This document shows, piece after piece, positions 1 through 8,037 of a stretch of DNA of 28,704 nt. Under the pieces are notes generated by a model. It was given only the letters and a program-made list of their open reading frames with translations, did no database searches and was not told the origin of the DNA. Position numbers and translations under genes: made by a program. The DNA is from a virus, in the IMG/VR virus record IMGVR_UViG_3300041409_000135, positions 1 to 28,704 of that record, one strand, 5' to 3'. How positions within the stretch are numbered: the first letter of the stretch is position 1; each line of letters begins with the position of its first letter.

Positions 1-180
1 CAGGCCGTTGCTGATATCAAGGACTTTGTTGATGGCTTGAAGGGCTCGAATGGCGGCCCTACTTTGACCGACTCGTCGGATACGTCCGGTCAGTCGGCTG
101 CCGTGGTTCCTCCGGTCGTATCTCCGGTAACGCCGCCGGCCCCTGAGCAACTGACCGTCAACGGCGTGTCGACTTCGTAA
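1..180 (+). CDS. C-terminal end of an unidentified phage protein (partial)
   Basis: An open frame runs from the first base to a TAA at 178-180 and gives 59 residues; the start lies outside the window. It begins with a short helical stretch (AVADIKDFVDGLKG) and ends in a low-complexity tail rich in Ser, Thr, Pro and Val. I do not recognise the family. Its place just before the head-tail joining gene, with a one-base gap to the next ATG, suggests a head or neck gene in the same transcription unit. Confidence 0.6.
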   Translation, partial: QAVADIKDFVDGLKGSNGGPTLTDSSDTSGQSAAVVPPVVSPVTPPAPEQLTVNGVSTS

Positions 181-181
181 G

Positions 182-574
182 ATGTCCGACCTTATAGCAG
201 CGCTGGATAACGCGCTGGCGCAAGTAGGAGAGGACATCATCCTTCGCCGCGTCGTGGGCACGGCACCCAACCAGGTCAATATCGACGTGAAGTGCAGGGC
301 GACGGTCAATGCTCTGACGGTCCAGCAGCTTGTTGCCGGAATCCCGGCTACTGATTTAAACATCGCCATGTCTCCGACGCAGATCAATAACGCGCAATGG
401 CCCGGTGGTCAGGTGCCGGCCCTGCCGCCATTCAATCTCGATCAGCGCGTCCCGCGCGTCGGCCCGACCGATAAGGTATTGATGCGCGGGCAGGCGCCCA
501 AGGCAGTTGCCTTTGTGGATCCGAAGTTCATCGGCGGCGAACTCGTCCGCATCGACATGCGCGTCACGGGCTGA
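182..574 (+). CDS. Head-tail joining protein (lambda FII position)
   Basis: This 130-residue soluble protein has no signal peptide or membrane segment. Motifs such as VKCRA (about residues 37-41), SPTQINNAQWPGG (64-76) and the ending GELVRIDMRVTG resemble a small neck protein that recurs in alphaproteobacterial siphoviruses. Lambda synteny places it where FII joins the filled head to the finished tail. The ATG lies one base after the preceding stop without a clear Shine-Dalgarno site, so translation is probably coupled. The stop overlaps the next ATG (TGATG at 572-576). The exact neck role is inferred from position. Confidence 0.6.
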   Translation: MSDLIAALDNALAQVGEDIILRRVVGTAPNQVNIDVKCRATVNALTVQQLVAGIPATDLNIAMSPTQINNAQWPGGQVPALPPFNLDQRVPRVGPTDKVLMRGQAPKAVAFVDPKFIGGELVRIDMRVTG

Positions 575-1173
575 TGTTTAGCGGAACGATCGATCCGATC
601 GATCTCGACATCAGAGCGATCGTTAACGAGGAACTATCGCCGCAGGCCAGGAGCGCCGCGCTCGCGGACTTCGCGCGCGAGACCCTGGCCGATGCCGAAA
701 AGCAGAACTCTGCCGCGCTTGGAAGCGTACCGGCGCACACAACGAAAGTAGACGGCGCCGAGGGCGCCGATGAAAGCCGGGTCAGGCCGGACGGCGAGAT
801 CGACTACAGCTTCAGCTTGCTGCCCGACGTCTTCGGCTGGATCGCCGATATGCTTGAGCAGTTCGCGCCGGTTCGAAGTGGAGCGTTCAAAGCATCGTTC
901 GAGCTATTCGCTGACGGAACCGAAATCGATCCGGATGGCGACGCTCCGCCTGCGTCTGAATATGTGTTCGTTTCATCGTTGCCCTACGCCAGCAAGATCG
1001 AAGGCGAAAGTGGGCCTCCGGAATCGCGGCAGGCGCCGAACGGCGTGTTCGAAGCCGTAGTGACGTTGGCGCAGGATCGTTACCCGGCCTTCAATATTTC
1101 GTTCTCCTATCGCCCGCCATTCGACGGCGCTCCGCATCTCACGCCGGCCATCACGATCACTCTGGGGTCTTAG
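574..1173 (+). CDS. Tail completion / neck protein (lambda Z-like position)
   Basis: This 199-residue soluble protein starts within the preceding stop codon. The central and C-terminal parts (APVRSGAFKASFELF near residue 97, SSLPYASKIEGE near 133, then a run ending NISFSYRPP) look like the HK97-gp10/gpZ type of tail completion protein, where a 'vrTGaLk' segment precedes a 'YA..iE.G' segment. The acidic, Gly/Asp-rich middle (residues 55-75) is probably a loop. Its position between FII-like and terminator genes supports a role at the tail's head-proximal end. Sequence similarity is weak, so the family call is moderate. Confidence 0.55.
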   Translation: MFSGTIDPIDLDIRAIVNEELSPQARSAALADFARETLADAEKQNSAALGSVPAHTTKVDGAEGADESRVRPDGEIDYSFSLLPDVFGWIADMLEQFAPVRSGAFKASFELFADGTEIDPDGDAPPASEYVFVSSLPYASKIEGESGPPESRQAPNGVFEAVVTLAQDRYPAFNISFSYRPPFDGAPHLTPAITITLGS

Positions 1174-1176
1174 TTC

Positions 1177-1587
1177 ATGGCCGGAAAAGTGGTCGTCGAT
1201 GCGGTATCCGCACGGCTCGCGGCGAATTGGACCGCAACGGCGATTGTCGATGACGACACGACGGGGCAGGGGACCGGCGACGGCTCGGCCTATGTCACCG
1301 TTGAATATCCGGTCGCAGTCGAGAATCAGATTACGGTCGGCTCGCCCGGCAACAACGTCTTCCGGGAGTCCGGCGCGTTTCGGATCAAGCTTATCTGCCC
1401 AACGGGCACGGGTCTTAGTCAGCCCCTCGCATGGATCGACCAGCTTCGCGCGATCTTCCGCGGCAAACAATTCTCTGGCGTCGTCTGTTATGCGCCATCT
1501 CCGGGCGTTATCGATAATTCGAACTATGCCGCTGGCAAGTTCATCATCTCATCGTCGGTGCCTTATTACACCGACCTCTTCGCTTAA
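1177..1587 (+). CDS. Tail terminator protein (DUF4128 / gpU-like)
   Basis: This 136-residue protein has the look of DUF4128-type tail terminators: an N-terminal helix (VVDAVSARLAANWT), a strand with YVTVEYPVAVENQITVGSPG, a central RESGAFRIKLICPTG, and a C-terminal strand KFIISSSVPYYTDLFA. Terminators form a ring that stops tail-tube growth and gives the head-docking surface. It lies three bases after the previous stop and directly before the tube gene, the lambda U-V order. The stop at 1585-1587 is followed by a 47-base gap carrying the ribosome binding site of the tube gene. Confidence 0.65.
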   Translation: MAGKVVVDAVSARLAANWTATAIVDDDTTGQGTGDGSAYVTVEYPVAVENQITVGSPGNNVFRESGAFRIKLICPTGTGLSQPLAWIDQLRAIFRGKQFSGVVCYAPSPGVIDNSNYAAGKFIISSSVPYYTDLFA

Positions 1588-1634
1588 ATCCCTTCAACAT
1601 CTGCCGCATCGTCGGCTTGCCTATGGAGCCTTAA

Positions 1635-3080
1635 ATGGTTGATCTCCAGTCGACGAACCGCGTTGCGATCGCAAAGGTCCGCGAGACGACCTTTGGTGTC
1701 ACGCCCACGACGCCAGCCTTCAAGGCTATTCGGCAGACATCGAGCAGCCTCGCGGTCAATCCGCAGACGGTCATTTCGAACGAGATCAGGTCTGATCGTC
1801 AGGTCCCGGACCTTATCCTTGTCGGCGTCCAGGCCGGCGGCGATATTGCCGGCGAAATGTCGTTCCAGACGATGGACGATGACCTTGAAGAGGCTTTGCA
1901 GGGAACGTGGGGCAATCTTCCGTCGCAGGCCGTCACGGCCCTGACGACCACGACGGCAACTGTTGCGCTGGGAACGCCGTTCAAAGCCCAGATGCTGGTG
2001 CTGGCCTCCGGCTTCGCGACCGCGGCGAATAACGGTTTGTTCGTGGTCTCATCGAGCGGTGCCACGACGGTGGTATTTCCCACCGCATCCTTCACCGCAG
2101 AGGCCTCGCCGCCCGCCGGCGCGACCATCCGCGTGGTCGGATTTCAGGCCGCGTCGGGCGATATCGTCGCCGACACCACCAGCGGGAATCACCTCACCTC
2201 GACCGCGCTCGACTTCACCACGCTGGGCATCCTGCCTGGCATGTGGGCGAAGGTCGGTGGCGCCGCCGCGGGTGTGCAGTTAGCCACTGCGGTCGACAAT
2301 GACTTCGTTCGGATCCTTTCGGCGGTGGCGCATACGCTGACGCTGGATCGCGTTCCGGTTGGCTGGGCCGCCGATGCAGGCACGAGCAAGACGATTCAGG
2401 TGTTCCTCTGCGACTTCCTGACCAATGCATCGACCAAGCGCTCAAATACGATCGAGAGGCAGTATCTCGATCATAGCCCGGTTACCTACGAATATCTGCG
2501 TGGCCAGACGCTGGATAAATTCTCAGTCACCGCGGATTCGGCGAAGATCGCCACCTACGCAAAAACTTACGTCGGGTCAGACGGGGCCGTGCAGACGACG
2601 CGCTTTGCTGGCGCAACGGACGTCGCTGCAGCGACCAATGACGTGCTGAATACCGCATCGAACGTCGGTCGCATCGGGTTCAATGGCGCCAACGTCATCG
2701 GTCCGAACTATGTGACCGGCGCAAAATGGGATTTCCAGAATAATCTGCGGCGTCAGATGGCGGTCGGGTCCATCGGAGCGGTCGGCATCGGGAACGGCGA
2801 ATTCGTCGTCTCGGGTTCGCTGAATACCTACTTCGGCGACAAGACCGTGCTGGACAAGCTGCTCAACAATACCCCGACATCTTACGATATCCGGCTCGGA
2901 CGAACAGACAGCAATAACGAAACGCTCGTCTTCGACTTCCCCAGCATCAAACTGTCCAGCGGCTCGCCCAATGTCAGCGGCAAGAATGCCGACGTGATGC
3001 TGTCGGCGAGCTTCCAGGCCATCAGGGACGCGACCTACGGCTATACTGTGAGTGTCGGCCGGTTCTGGTATCTCCCGTAA
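1635..3080 (+). CDS. Major tail tube protein with an inserted domain
   Basis: The 481-residue product begins with a tube-type N-terminus (STNRVAIAKVRETTFGVTP) and continues SDRQVPDLILVGVQAGGDIAGEMSF, as in the Phage_tube_2 type of tail tube proteins. The end (SGKNADVMLSASFQAIRDATYGYTV) matches the closing strands of that fold. These tube proteins are commonly near 300 residues; the extra length lies between about residues 95 and 265, a Thr/Ala/Gly-rich segment that may be a surface-displayed beta domain. GGAG at 1625-1628, six bases before ATG, supports the start. Position after the terminator fits lambda V. Confidence 0.75.
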   Translation: MVDLQSTNRVAIAKVRETTFGVTPTTPAFKAIRQTSSSLAVNPQTVISNEIRSDRQVPDLILVGVQAGGDIAGEMSFQTMDDDLEEALQGTWGNLPSQAVTALTTTTATVALGTPFKAQMLVLASGFATAANNGLFVVSSSGATTVVFPTASFTAEASPPAGATIRVVGFQAASGDIVADTTSGNHLTSTALDFTTLGILPGMWAKVGGAAAGVQLATAVDNDFVRILSAVAHTLTLDRVPVGWAADAGTSKTIQVFLCDFLTNASTKRSNTIERQYLDHSPVTYEYLRGQTLDKFSVTADSAKIATYAKTYVGSDGAVQTTRFAGATDVAAATNDVLNTASNVGRIGFNGANVIGPNYVTGAKWDFQNNLRRQMAVGSIGAVGIGNGEFVVSGSLNTYFGDKTVLDKLLNNTPTSYDIRLGRTDSNNETLVFDFPSIKLSSGSPNVSGKNADVMLSASFQAIRDATYGYTVSVGRFWYLP

Positions 3081-3094
3081 CATAGGAACGTTGC

Positions 3095-3517
3095 ATGAAG
3101 CTTTCTGCAATCAAGGTCGACTCAGCGCTCATTGAACAAGGCGATTGGGTCGACGGAATTCCAGACCTTCCGGGGATCCGGATCAAGGCCCGCGGCACCA
3201 ACAACGTCGACTATCGCATTCTCGAGGGAAAGATGGTCCGTGAGATTCCCCGGGGCCAGCGCGTCGAGGGTGTTTTGCCCGAAGACCAGGACCGTATCGC
3301 CGGAAAGCTTTTGCTCGAGACGGTTGTTCTCGATGTCGAGGGCCTGACGGACGACGACGATAAGCCGATTCCGTACACAAAGGAAATCGGGGCAAGGCTT
3401 CTGCTGGATCCTGATTACCGCGTGTTCCAGGCCGGCGCCGCCTATGCCGGATCGGTCGTCGCGCAGCGCCGCAAGGCTGACGGAGCCGCAGAGGTAAAAA
3501 ACTCACGGACGTCCTGA
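3095..3517 (+). CDS. Tail assembly chaperone, short form (lambda gpG analogue)
   Basis: This 140-residue protein lies between the tube and tape-measure genes, the constant place of the gpG chaperone that keeps the tape measure soluble while tube subunits assemble. The first part (SALIEQGDWVDGIPDLPGIRIKARG) is typical of alphaproteobacterial phage chaperones. GGAA seven bases upstream of the ATG supports the start. Near its end the gene carries A AAA AAC in the correct phase, so a minority of ribosomes should slip by -1 and continue into the frame ending at 3846, giving a product of about 250 residues. Unshifted ribosomes add only NSRTS after AAA and stop. Confidence 0.8.
   Translation: MKLSAIKVDSALIEQGDWVDGIPDLPGIRIKARGTNNVDYRILEGKMVREIPRGQRVEGVLPEDQDRIAGKLLLETVVLDVEGLTDDDDKPIPYTKEIGARLLLDPDYRVFQAGAAYAGSVVAQRRKADGAAEVKNSRTS
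3482..3502 (+). promoter_or_regulatory. Programmed -1 frameshift site (A AAA AAC) with upstream Shine-Dalgarno-like GGAG
   Basis: In the frame of the chaperone the codons are GTA AAA AAC, so bases 3496-3502 form the canonical slippery heptamer X XXY YYZ in the right phase. After tandem slippage reading continues at CTC 3502 in the -1 frame, which is open to 3846. GGAG at 3482-3485 lies ten bases before the heptamer, a spacing like the stimulatory Shine-Dalgarno site of dnaX. I could not establish a downstream pseudoknot by eye. Confidence 0.8.
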
Positions 3518-3846
3518 TCTGGCAACTGGATTGGGGCGAGAGTTTCGAGACGATTGTTAATGCGGCCATGGCAGCGGGCGCACCCCTCGCGTCCCTACCG
3601 TGTGTCGCAAATAAGCCGGAACTGTTCGGCCACCTTTACTTTGAATGGGGCGCCTTCCGCGCTCTCTCCACTGATCGTCAGATCGGCATGGCTATGGGGC
3701 CCATCCCATGGCTTGCGATCGACCGTTTTTCCTCCCGGTACGGTCTGATCGGGGACGACTTCGATCGTCTCTGCGAAATCATTCAGGCGATGGACGCGGC
3801 TTTCCGCGATTATCACGAGAAAAAGAGCGCAGATGCCAAGCGTTGA
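3502..3846 (+). CDS. Frameshift extension of the tail assembly chaperone (lambda T part of gpGT)
   Basis: This -1 frame adds 114 residues to the chaperone. It opens at the slippery site with LTDVLIWQLDWGESFETIV; the first ATG is only at 3568, so an independent start would lose the first 22 residues, and no good ribosome binding site precedes it. The segment EWGAFRALSTDRQIGMAMGPIPW resembles DUF1799-type T regions of alphaproteobacterial phages. In lambda the T part recruits tube subunits while the G part coats the tape measure. The stop overlaps the tape-measure start at 3833 by 14 bases. Confidence 0.75.
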   Translation, partial: LTDVLIWQLDWGESFETIVNAAMAAGAPLASLPCVANKPELFGHLYFEWGAFRALSTDRQIGMAMGPIPWLAIDRFSSRYGLIGDDFDRLCEIIQAMDAAFRDYHEKKSADAKR

Positions 3847-6271
3847 TACGATCCGCAACATTACGATTAAGGGAAAGGCCGATGGCGTGGATGACGCTAC
3901 GGCCGCCCTTACCCGGTTGACGGATTCGATCAAGGCAGCGAACGAGAACCTGGCCAAGAGCACATCGGCAGCGAATGACAATGCTGGCGGCTTCCGCGTC
4001 ACGGGCGAAGGTGCCCTTACCGCAGCAAACCACCTCAGGCAGGCAGCCGAAGCCGCCTATGCGTTCTCCCCGGCCTTCCGCGGCGTGGTCAACGAAATGG
4101 CCGTCCCCGTGCTCAGCGCCTCCGGAACGGCGATCGCAGCTCTCGCAACGGGTATGGTCACGGCAACCAACTACGCCGGGACCGGGCTTATCGCGCTCGC
4201 GGGCGCCGCCGAGAAGGCCGCGCCAAGCCTGATGGGGGTGACTGGTGGCGTTCGTTCGGCCGGTATCGCCATGGAGGCATTCAGCCCGTCCGTTGGAGCG
4301 GCGGCGACCTCCATTCTGGGGTTTCTGTCGCCCGCGCTCCGGATGGTGGGCTGGTTCGCCCTGGCCTACGACGGCGTTAAAATGGTGGGCGAGGCGTGGC
4401 GCCTCGGCGGCGAGAAGCTTGCCGAGTATGTCGCGCTATCCGAAAAGGCCGCGGCCGCCAATGTGACGACGGATTTCTTTCAGCGGATTTCGAAGGCTGC
4501 AGAAGACGCGAAATTGCCCGTCGATGCCCTGACGACCGCGCTCCAGAAGTTAAACGATTCGACCGCGGGAAAGCTGGGCGGAAGCGCCGCTTCGAATGGT
4601 ATCAAGACCGTTGCCGATTACGGCAACTTCGCAGGCAATTCCGGCGTTGGACAACTGGCGAACGCCAACGGTTCCGAGGAAAAGCTTCGTGCGGCCGTGA
4701 GCCTGTTCGATCAGGCCGTCGCGAAGGGCGAGCGGTTGGCCGCGATCGAGGCTGTCCGGGTCACGCTCGGCGACGAGATCGCCAAGAAGGCCGCAGCCGA
4801 TAGTGGGTTTCTTGACAAAATGGTCGCGTCGGCCGATGCGATCAGCAAAGACGAACTTGTGTCGAGCGCTGACGTGCAGAACGCAGTCGATCTGCAGAAC
4901 AGGCTCGACGCCGCCGAAAAAATCCTGTCTCAGCGCTGGCACCCCGTCCAAGATCTGCTTACGCAGCTCGGTATCAAGTTCCGGGAAGCATGGGTAAGCA
5001 TCGTCGAATTGACTGCGAGCGCATTCGATAACATCGCCAAGATGGTCGACAAGCTGGGTCAACTCCCCAGCTGGTTCCAAGACAAGATGAACCAAGGCGC
5101 GACGGCGTTCATGAATTTGACCACGACTCCCGAAAGCCGCGCCGCGGCCGAGAAGAGTTTTGGGATCTCCAGCGATCCGGCCGATATTTCCGCCTTAGCA
5201 GATCAGCAGCGGCTCGACGGCATCCGCAATAGCGGCCTTATGGCCGATGCGCGCAAGCGGCTTGCGGAGGGCATGAACCGGAAGTTTGACACGTCGACGG
5301 GGCCGCCAACGACGTCAGACACGGGCGCATTTGATCGCGCGGAAGAATCGCTGCGCAAATACACCGAGACCACGCTCGCTGCGGCCAACGCGATCGATCT
5401 GACCACAGCGGCCCAGGAGCGCGCCAAGGCGATCGCCCAACTGACGGCCGCCGGCATGAAGGACGGTCTGACCCGCGAGGCGGCTGCGGCGAAAGCCGAA
5501 ATGAGCGGCCTGGCCGATCAGGCGATGCGGGCCGCTGACGCGCTGGCGCGGGCACAGGTGAATTCGAGCATTAAATTCGGACGCAACACCGCGTTTCTCT
5601 CGTCCGATGACGTTGCGATCGCAACCCAACTCAAGGGCCTTTATCCCGATGTCGCAACTGCCCTGAACAGCGTCGAGGCGGCGGGGATGCGCACCAATAC
5701 CGCGATGAGAGGACTGTCGACGGCCCTCGAAACGAATCTAACATCCGGTCTCAGCGATATCTTTACCGGCACTAAGACCGTTTCGCAGGGATTCAAGGAC
5801 ATGGGTCTGGCGGTCGTCAAGGCGCTCGATGACATGCTCATCAAGATGCTAATCATCCAGCCGTTGATGCAATCGATGCAGGGGCTCTTCGGTGGCGGCG
5901 CATTACCCAGTGTCGGAGAGACGTCCGCGGTCGCGGGTGCGTCCTCTGGAATGATGGGCGGCATCTCGTTCCCGAAATTCGCCAGCGGCACCGATAATGC
6001 GCCCGGTGGATGGTCCATCGTCGGCGAAAAGGGCCCTGAGTTGGTGAATTTGAATCCGGGCGCCAAGGTCATTCCGAATGGTGGTTCGGTGCCGTCTTCG
6101 GGTGGCGGAAGCGTCTCCTTCGGAGACATCCACATCAGCGTACCGGAGGGTACAACGCCGGATAACGCCGCAGCTATTGGCGCGGCCGTGAAGAACTCGA
6201 TGGCCCAGGTCATCGATGAGCGCCTGAGTTATCACATGCGCTCGCGCGGAATGCTGAACCGTGCCGCTTGA
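3833..6271 (+). CDS. Tail tape measure protein
   Basis: This 812-residue protein sets tail length and is expected to leave the tail during DNA injection. It is helical and Ala-rich, with hydrophobic stretches around residues 100-140 and 160-190 (ILGFLSPALRMVGWFALAY) and another near 660-690 (MLIKMLIIQPLMQSMQGLF). Near the C-terminus FASGTDNAPGGWSIVGEKGP is a very common tape-measure ending motif. Its place after the frameshifted chaperone and before M and L homologues is the lambda H position. The length would suit a tail of roughly 120 nm by the usual 1.5 Å per residue rule, which is an estimate. Confidence 0.9.
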   Translation: MPSVDTIRNITIKGKADGVDDATAALTRLTDSIKAANENLAKSTSAANDNAGGFRVTGEGALTAANHLRQAAEAAYAFSPAFRGVVNEMAVPVLSASGTAIAALATGMVTATNYAGTGLIALAGAAEKAAPSLMGVTGGVRSAGIAMEAFSPSVGAAATSILGFLSPALRMVGWFALAYDGVKMVGEAWRLGGEKLAEYVALSEKAAAANVTTDFFQRISKAAEDAKLPVDALTTALQKLNDSTAGKLGGSAASNGIKTVADYGNFAGNSGVGQLANANGSEEKLRAAVSLFDQAVAKGERLAAIEAVRVTLGDEIAKKAAADSGFLDKMVASADAISKDELVSSADVQNAVDLQNRLDAAEKILSQRWHPVQDLLTQLGIKFREAWVSIVELTASAFDNIAKMVDKLGQLPSWFQDKMNQGATAFMNLTTTPESRAAAEKSFGISSDPADISALADQQRLDGIRNSGLMADARKRLAEGMNRKFDTSTGPPTTSDTGAFDRAEESLRKYTETTLAAANAIDLTTAAQERAKAIAQLTAAGMKDGLTREAAAAKAEMSGLADQAMRAADALARAQVNSSIKFGRNTAFLSSDDVAIATQLKGLYPDVATALNSVEAAGMRTNTAMRGLSTALETNLTSGLSDIFTGTKTVSQGFKDMGLAVVKALDDMLIKMLIIQPLMQSMQGLFGGGALPSVGETSAVAGASSGMMGGISFPKFASGTDNAPGGWSIVGEKGPELVNLNPGAKVIPNGGSVPSSGGGSVSFGDIHISVPEGTTPDNAAAIGAAVKNSMAQVIDERLSYHMRSRGMLNRAA

Positions 6272-6608
6272 TACATTCGCTCCAGTTGTGAACCCGTCGC
6301 CTTCGACGACGCTGGGCGTGAAGGCCCGCGTTAACGCGGCTCAGTTTGGAGACGGATACAGCCAGCGGAGCGAGGATGGGCTGAACGCCGCGCCCCGTTC
6401 ATATCAGGCGGTGTGGAGCACGCTCCTATCTACCGACGCCGACATGATTCAGGCGTTTCTTGAGGCACACAAGGCCACGCCATTTTTGTGGACGCCTCCG
6501 CTCGAGACCATTCAAAGAAAGTGGACGTTTTCGACATCGCAGCGTGGCTATGTCGGCGGACCGACCGTTTCGCTCACGGCAAGCTTGTCTGAGGTCTTCG
6601 ACCTGTGA
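6261..6608 (+). CDS. Minor tail protein M family, tail tip
   Basis: The 115-residue product has the gpM pattern: PLDTFAPVVNPSPSTT at the N-terminus, VNAAQFGDGYSQRSEDGLN (residues 24-42), and a Trp/Pro-rich FLWTPP segment near residue 72. In lambda gpM belongs to the tail-tip complex around the end of the tape measure. The start is GTG 6261, inside the tape-measure gene, with an 11-base overlap, which implies coupled translation. Confidence 0.8.
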   Translation: MPLDTFAPVVNPSPSTTLGVKARVNAAQFGDGYSQRSEDGLNAAPRSYQAVWSTLLSTDADMIQAFLEAHKATPFLWTPPLETIQRKWTFSTSQRGYVGGPTVSLTASLSEVFDL

Positions 6609-7339
6609 CGAAGCCGAATGCGGATATTCAAAAGCCGGATATCGGGGTCGTCGTCGAATTGTACGATGTCGATTGCACGGCCATCTTCGGGCAGGTTTTG
6701 AGATACGTTCCTGCACCACTGATCGCCGATCCAACGAACCCCGTTCCAGCTCCGATTATCTGGCGAACGTTTACCTATCAACCCCGCGCCTGTGAATCAT
6801 CGGGTTGGCAATGGGATGGGCAGGGGCCGTTGCCCCGGCCAAAACTCACGATCGGGAATACGGATCAGGCCGTTTCGGCGCTTTGCATCGCCTATAGCGA
6901 TTTGCAGGGAGCCATCGTCACGCGCCATCGCGTTCCGATGAAATATCTGGACGGTCAGCCTGCGGCAGATCCGACAGTTGAATTCGATCCCGATGTGTAC
7001 GTCATCGACCAGAAGGTGACGCAAAACAAAATGGCGGTCGAGTTCGCGCTCGGGGCTTCAATTGACATCGAGGGTCGATTGATCCCGGGCCGCCAGGTCA
7101 TCCAGAGCTATTGCTCGTTTCGATACCGGGTGTGGAACGGATCAACGTTCATCTACAGCCAGGGCACCGCGGCGTGCCCTTACACCGGTTCGAGTTATTT
7201 CGACGCCAACGGAAACCCCGTGGCGACTCCTGATCTCGATAAGCCATCAAAGCGCTTGCAGTCTTGCTGTCAAAAGCGCTTCCCGACTGGGGATCTTCCG
7301 TTCGGCGGATTCCCGGGCGCAGCGAAGTTTCACGGATGA
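6605..7339 (+). CDS. Minor tail protein L family, putative iron-sulfur tail-tip protein
   Basis: The 244-residue product begins at GTG 6605, overlapping the previous stop. The C-terminal half carries the gpL signature: SYCSFRYRVWNG (Cys170), AACPYTGSSYFD (Cys191), SKRLQSCCQKRFP (Cys221, Cys222) and LPFGGFPG. Lambda gpL binds an Fe-S cluster through four cysteines. Taking the lambda ligands as Cys173, 182, 205 and 212 (from memory), Cys191 and Cys221 fit the 182 and 212 positions, but the 205 position is Pro214. Cys222 may take its place. The stop overlaps the next ATG as ATGA. Confidence 0.8.
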   Translation: MTKPNADIQKPDIGVVVELYDVDCTAIFGQVLRYVPAPLIADPTNPVPAPIIWRTFTYQPRACESSGWQWDGQGPLPRPKLTIGNTDQAVSALCIAYSDLQGAIVTRHRVPMKYLDGQPAADPTVEFDPDVYVIDQKVTQNKMAVEFALGASIDIEGRLIPGRQVIQSYCSFRYRVWNGSTFIYSQGTAACPYTGSSYFDANGNPVATPDLDKPSKRLQSCCQKRFPTGDLPFGGFPGAAKFHG

Positions 7340-8034
7340 TGTTATTTGCCCCCGAGGTCGACGCCGCCGCGCGCGATCACGCGATCTCGGAATTCCCGAA
7401 AGAGAGTTGCGGAATCGTCGTCGGCGGAGCGTATCTGCCGATCAAGAATATCGCGCCGACGCCGGAAAGGGATTTCCGGATGGCTGACGACACTTGGGCG
7501 GCCCATGTCGTCGAGGGCGTCATCCATAGCCACGGACAGCAAGAAGCGCTGGCGCCCAGCGCCAATGACATGGTGCACCAGATTTCGAGTAACGTGCCGT
7601 GGGGCATTACGCAGACGGATGGGGTTGCGGCCTCGCCGGTTCTGTGGTGGGGCGATTTCCGGCTTGATGAGCCACTGCTCGGGAGGCAATTTGTCCACGG
7701 CGTCACTGACTGCTATTCGGCCATCCGTTCGTGGCGTTGGCAAAATACCGGGATCAAACTGCCGGATTTTCCGCGCAATGACCAATGGTGGATGGCGGAC
7801 GAGGATTTGTACAACGACGGCTTTCCGCGAGCGGGCTATCGCGTCATCACGGAATATGAGGCGTCGGTCGGGGACGTTGCTCTGATCAATTTCCGGTCCA
7901 AGGTTCCCAACCACGGCGGGACATTGGTCGAGGACGGCCTTCTTTATCACCATTTGCAAAATCGCCTGTCATGTCGTGAACCCGTTGGGCGCTGGCGTCC
8001 GATGATTTCCAAGTGGCTGCGCTATGAGGGCTGA
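7336..8034 (+). CDS. Tail-tip peptidase, JAB/MPN plus NlpC/P60 domains (lambda gpK-like)
   Basis: I chose ATG 7336, which overlaps the upstream stop as ATGA and gives 232 residues; a longer in-frame start at 7264 would lie inside the L gene. Residues 1-110 are a JAB/MPN-type domain: FPKESCGIVVGG with Glu23, then HSHGQQEALAPSAND (His64, His66, Ser75, Asp78). The spacing His66-Ser75 is eight residues where JAMM proteins usually have seven. Residues 115-232 are NlpC/P60-like, with GVTDCYSAIRSW (Cys126 as nucleophile) and NHGGTLV (His193). Such proteins probably cleave peptidoglycan during tail assembly or DNA entry. Confidence 0.85.
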   Translation: MMLFAPEVDAAARDHAISEFPKESCGIVVGGAYLPIKNIAPTPERDFRMADDTWAAHVVEGVIHSHGQQEALAPSANDMVHQISSNVPWGITQTDGVAASPVLWWGDFRLDEPLLGRQFVHGVTDCYSAIRSWRWQNTGIKLPDFPRNDQWWMADEDLYNDGFPRAGYRVITEYEASVGDVALINFRSKVPNHGGTLVEDGLLYHHLQNRLSCREPVGRWRPMISKWLRYEG

Positions 8035-8037
8035 TCC

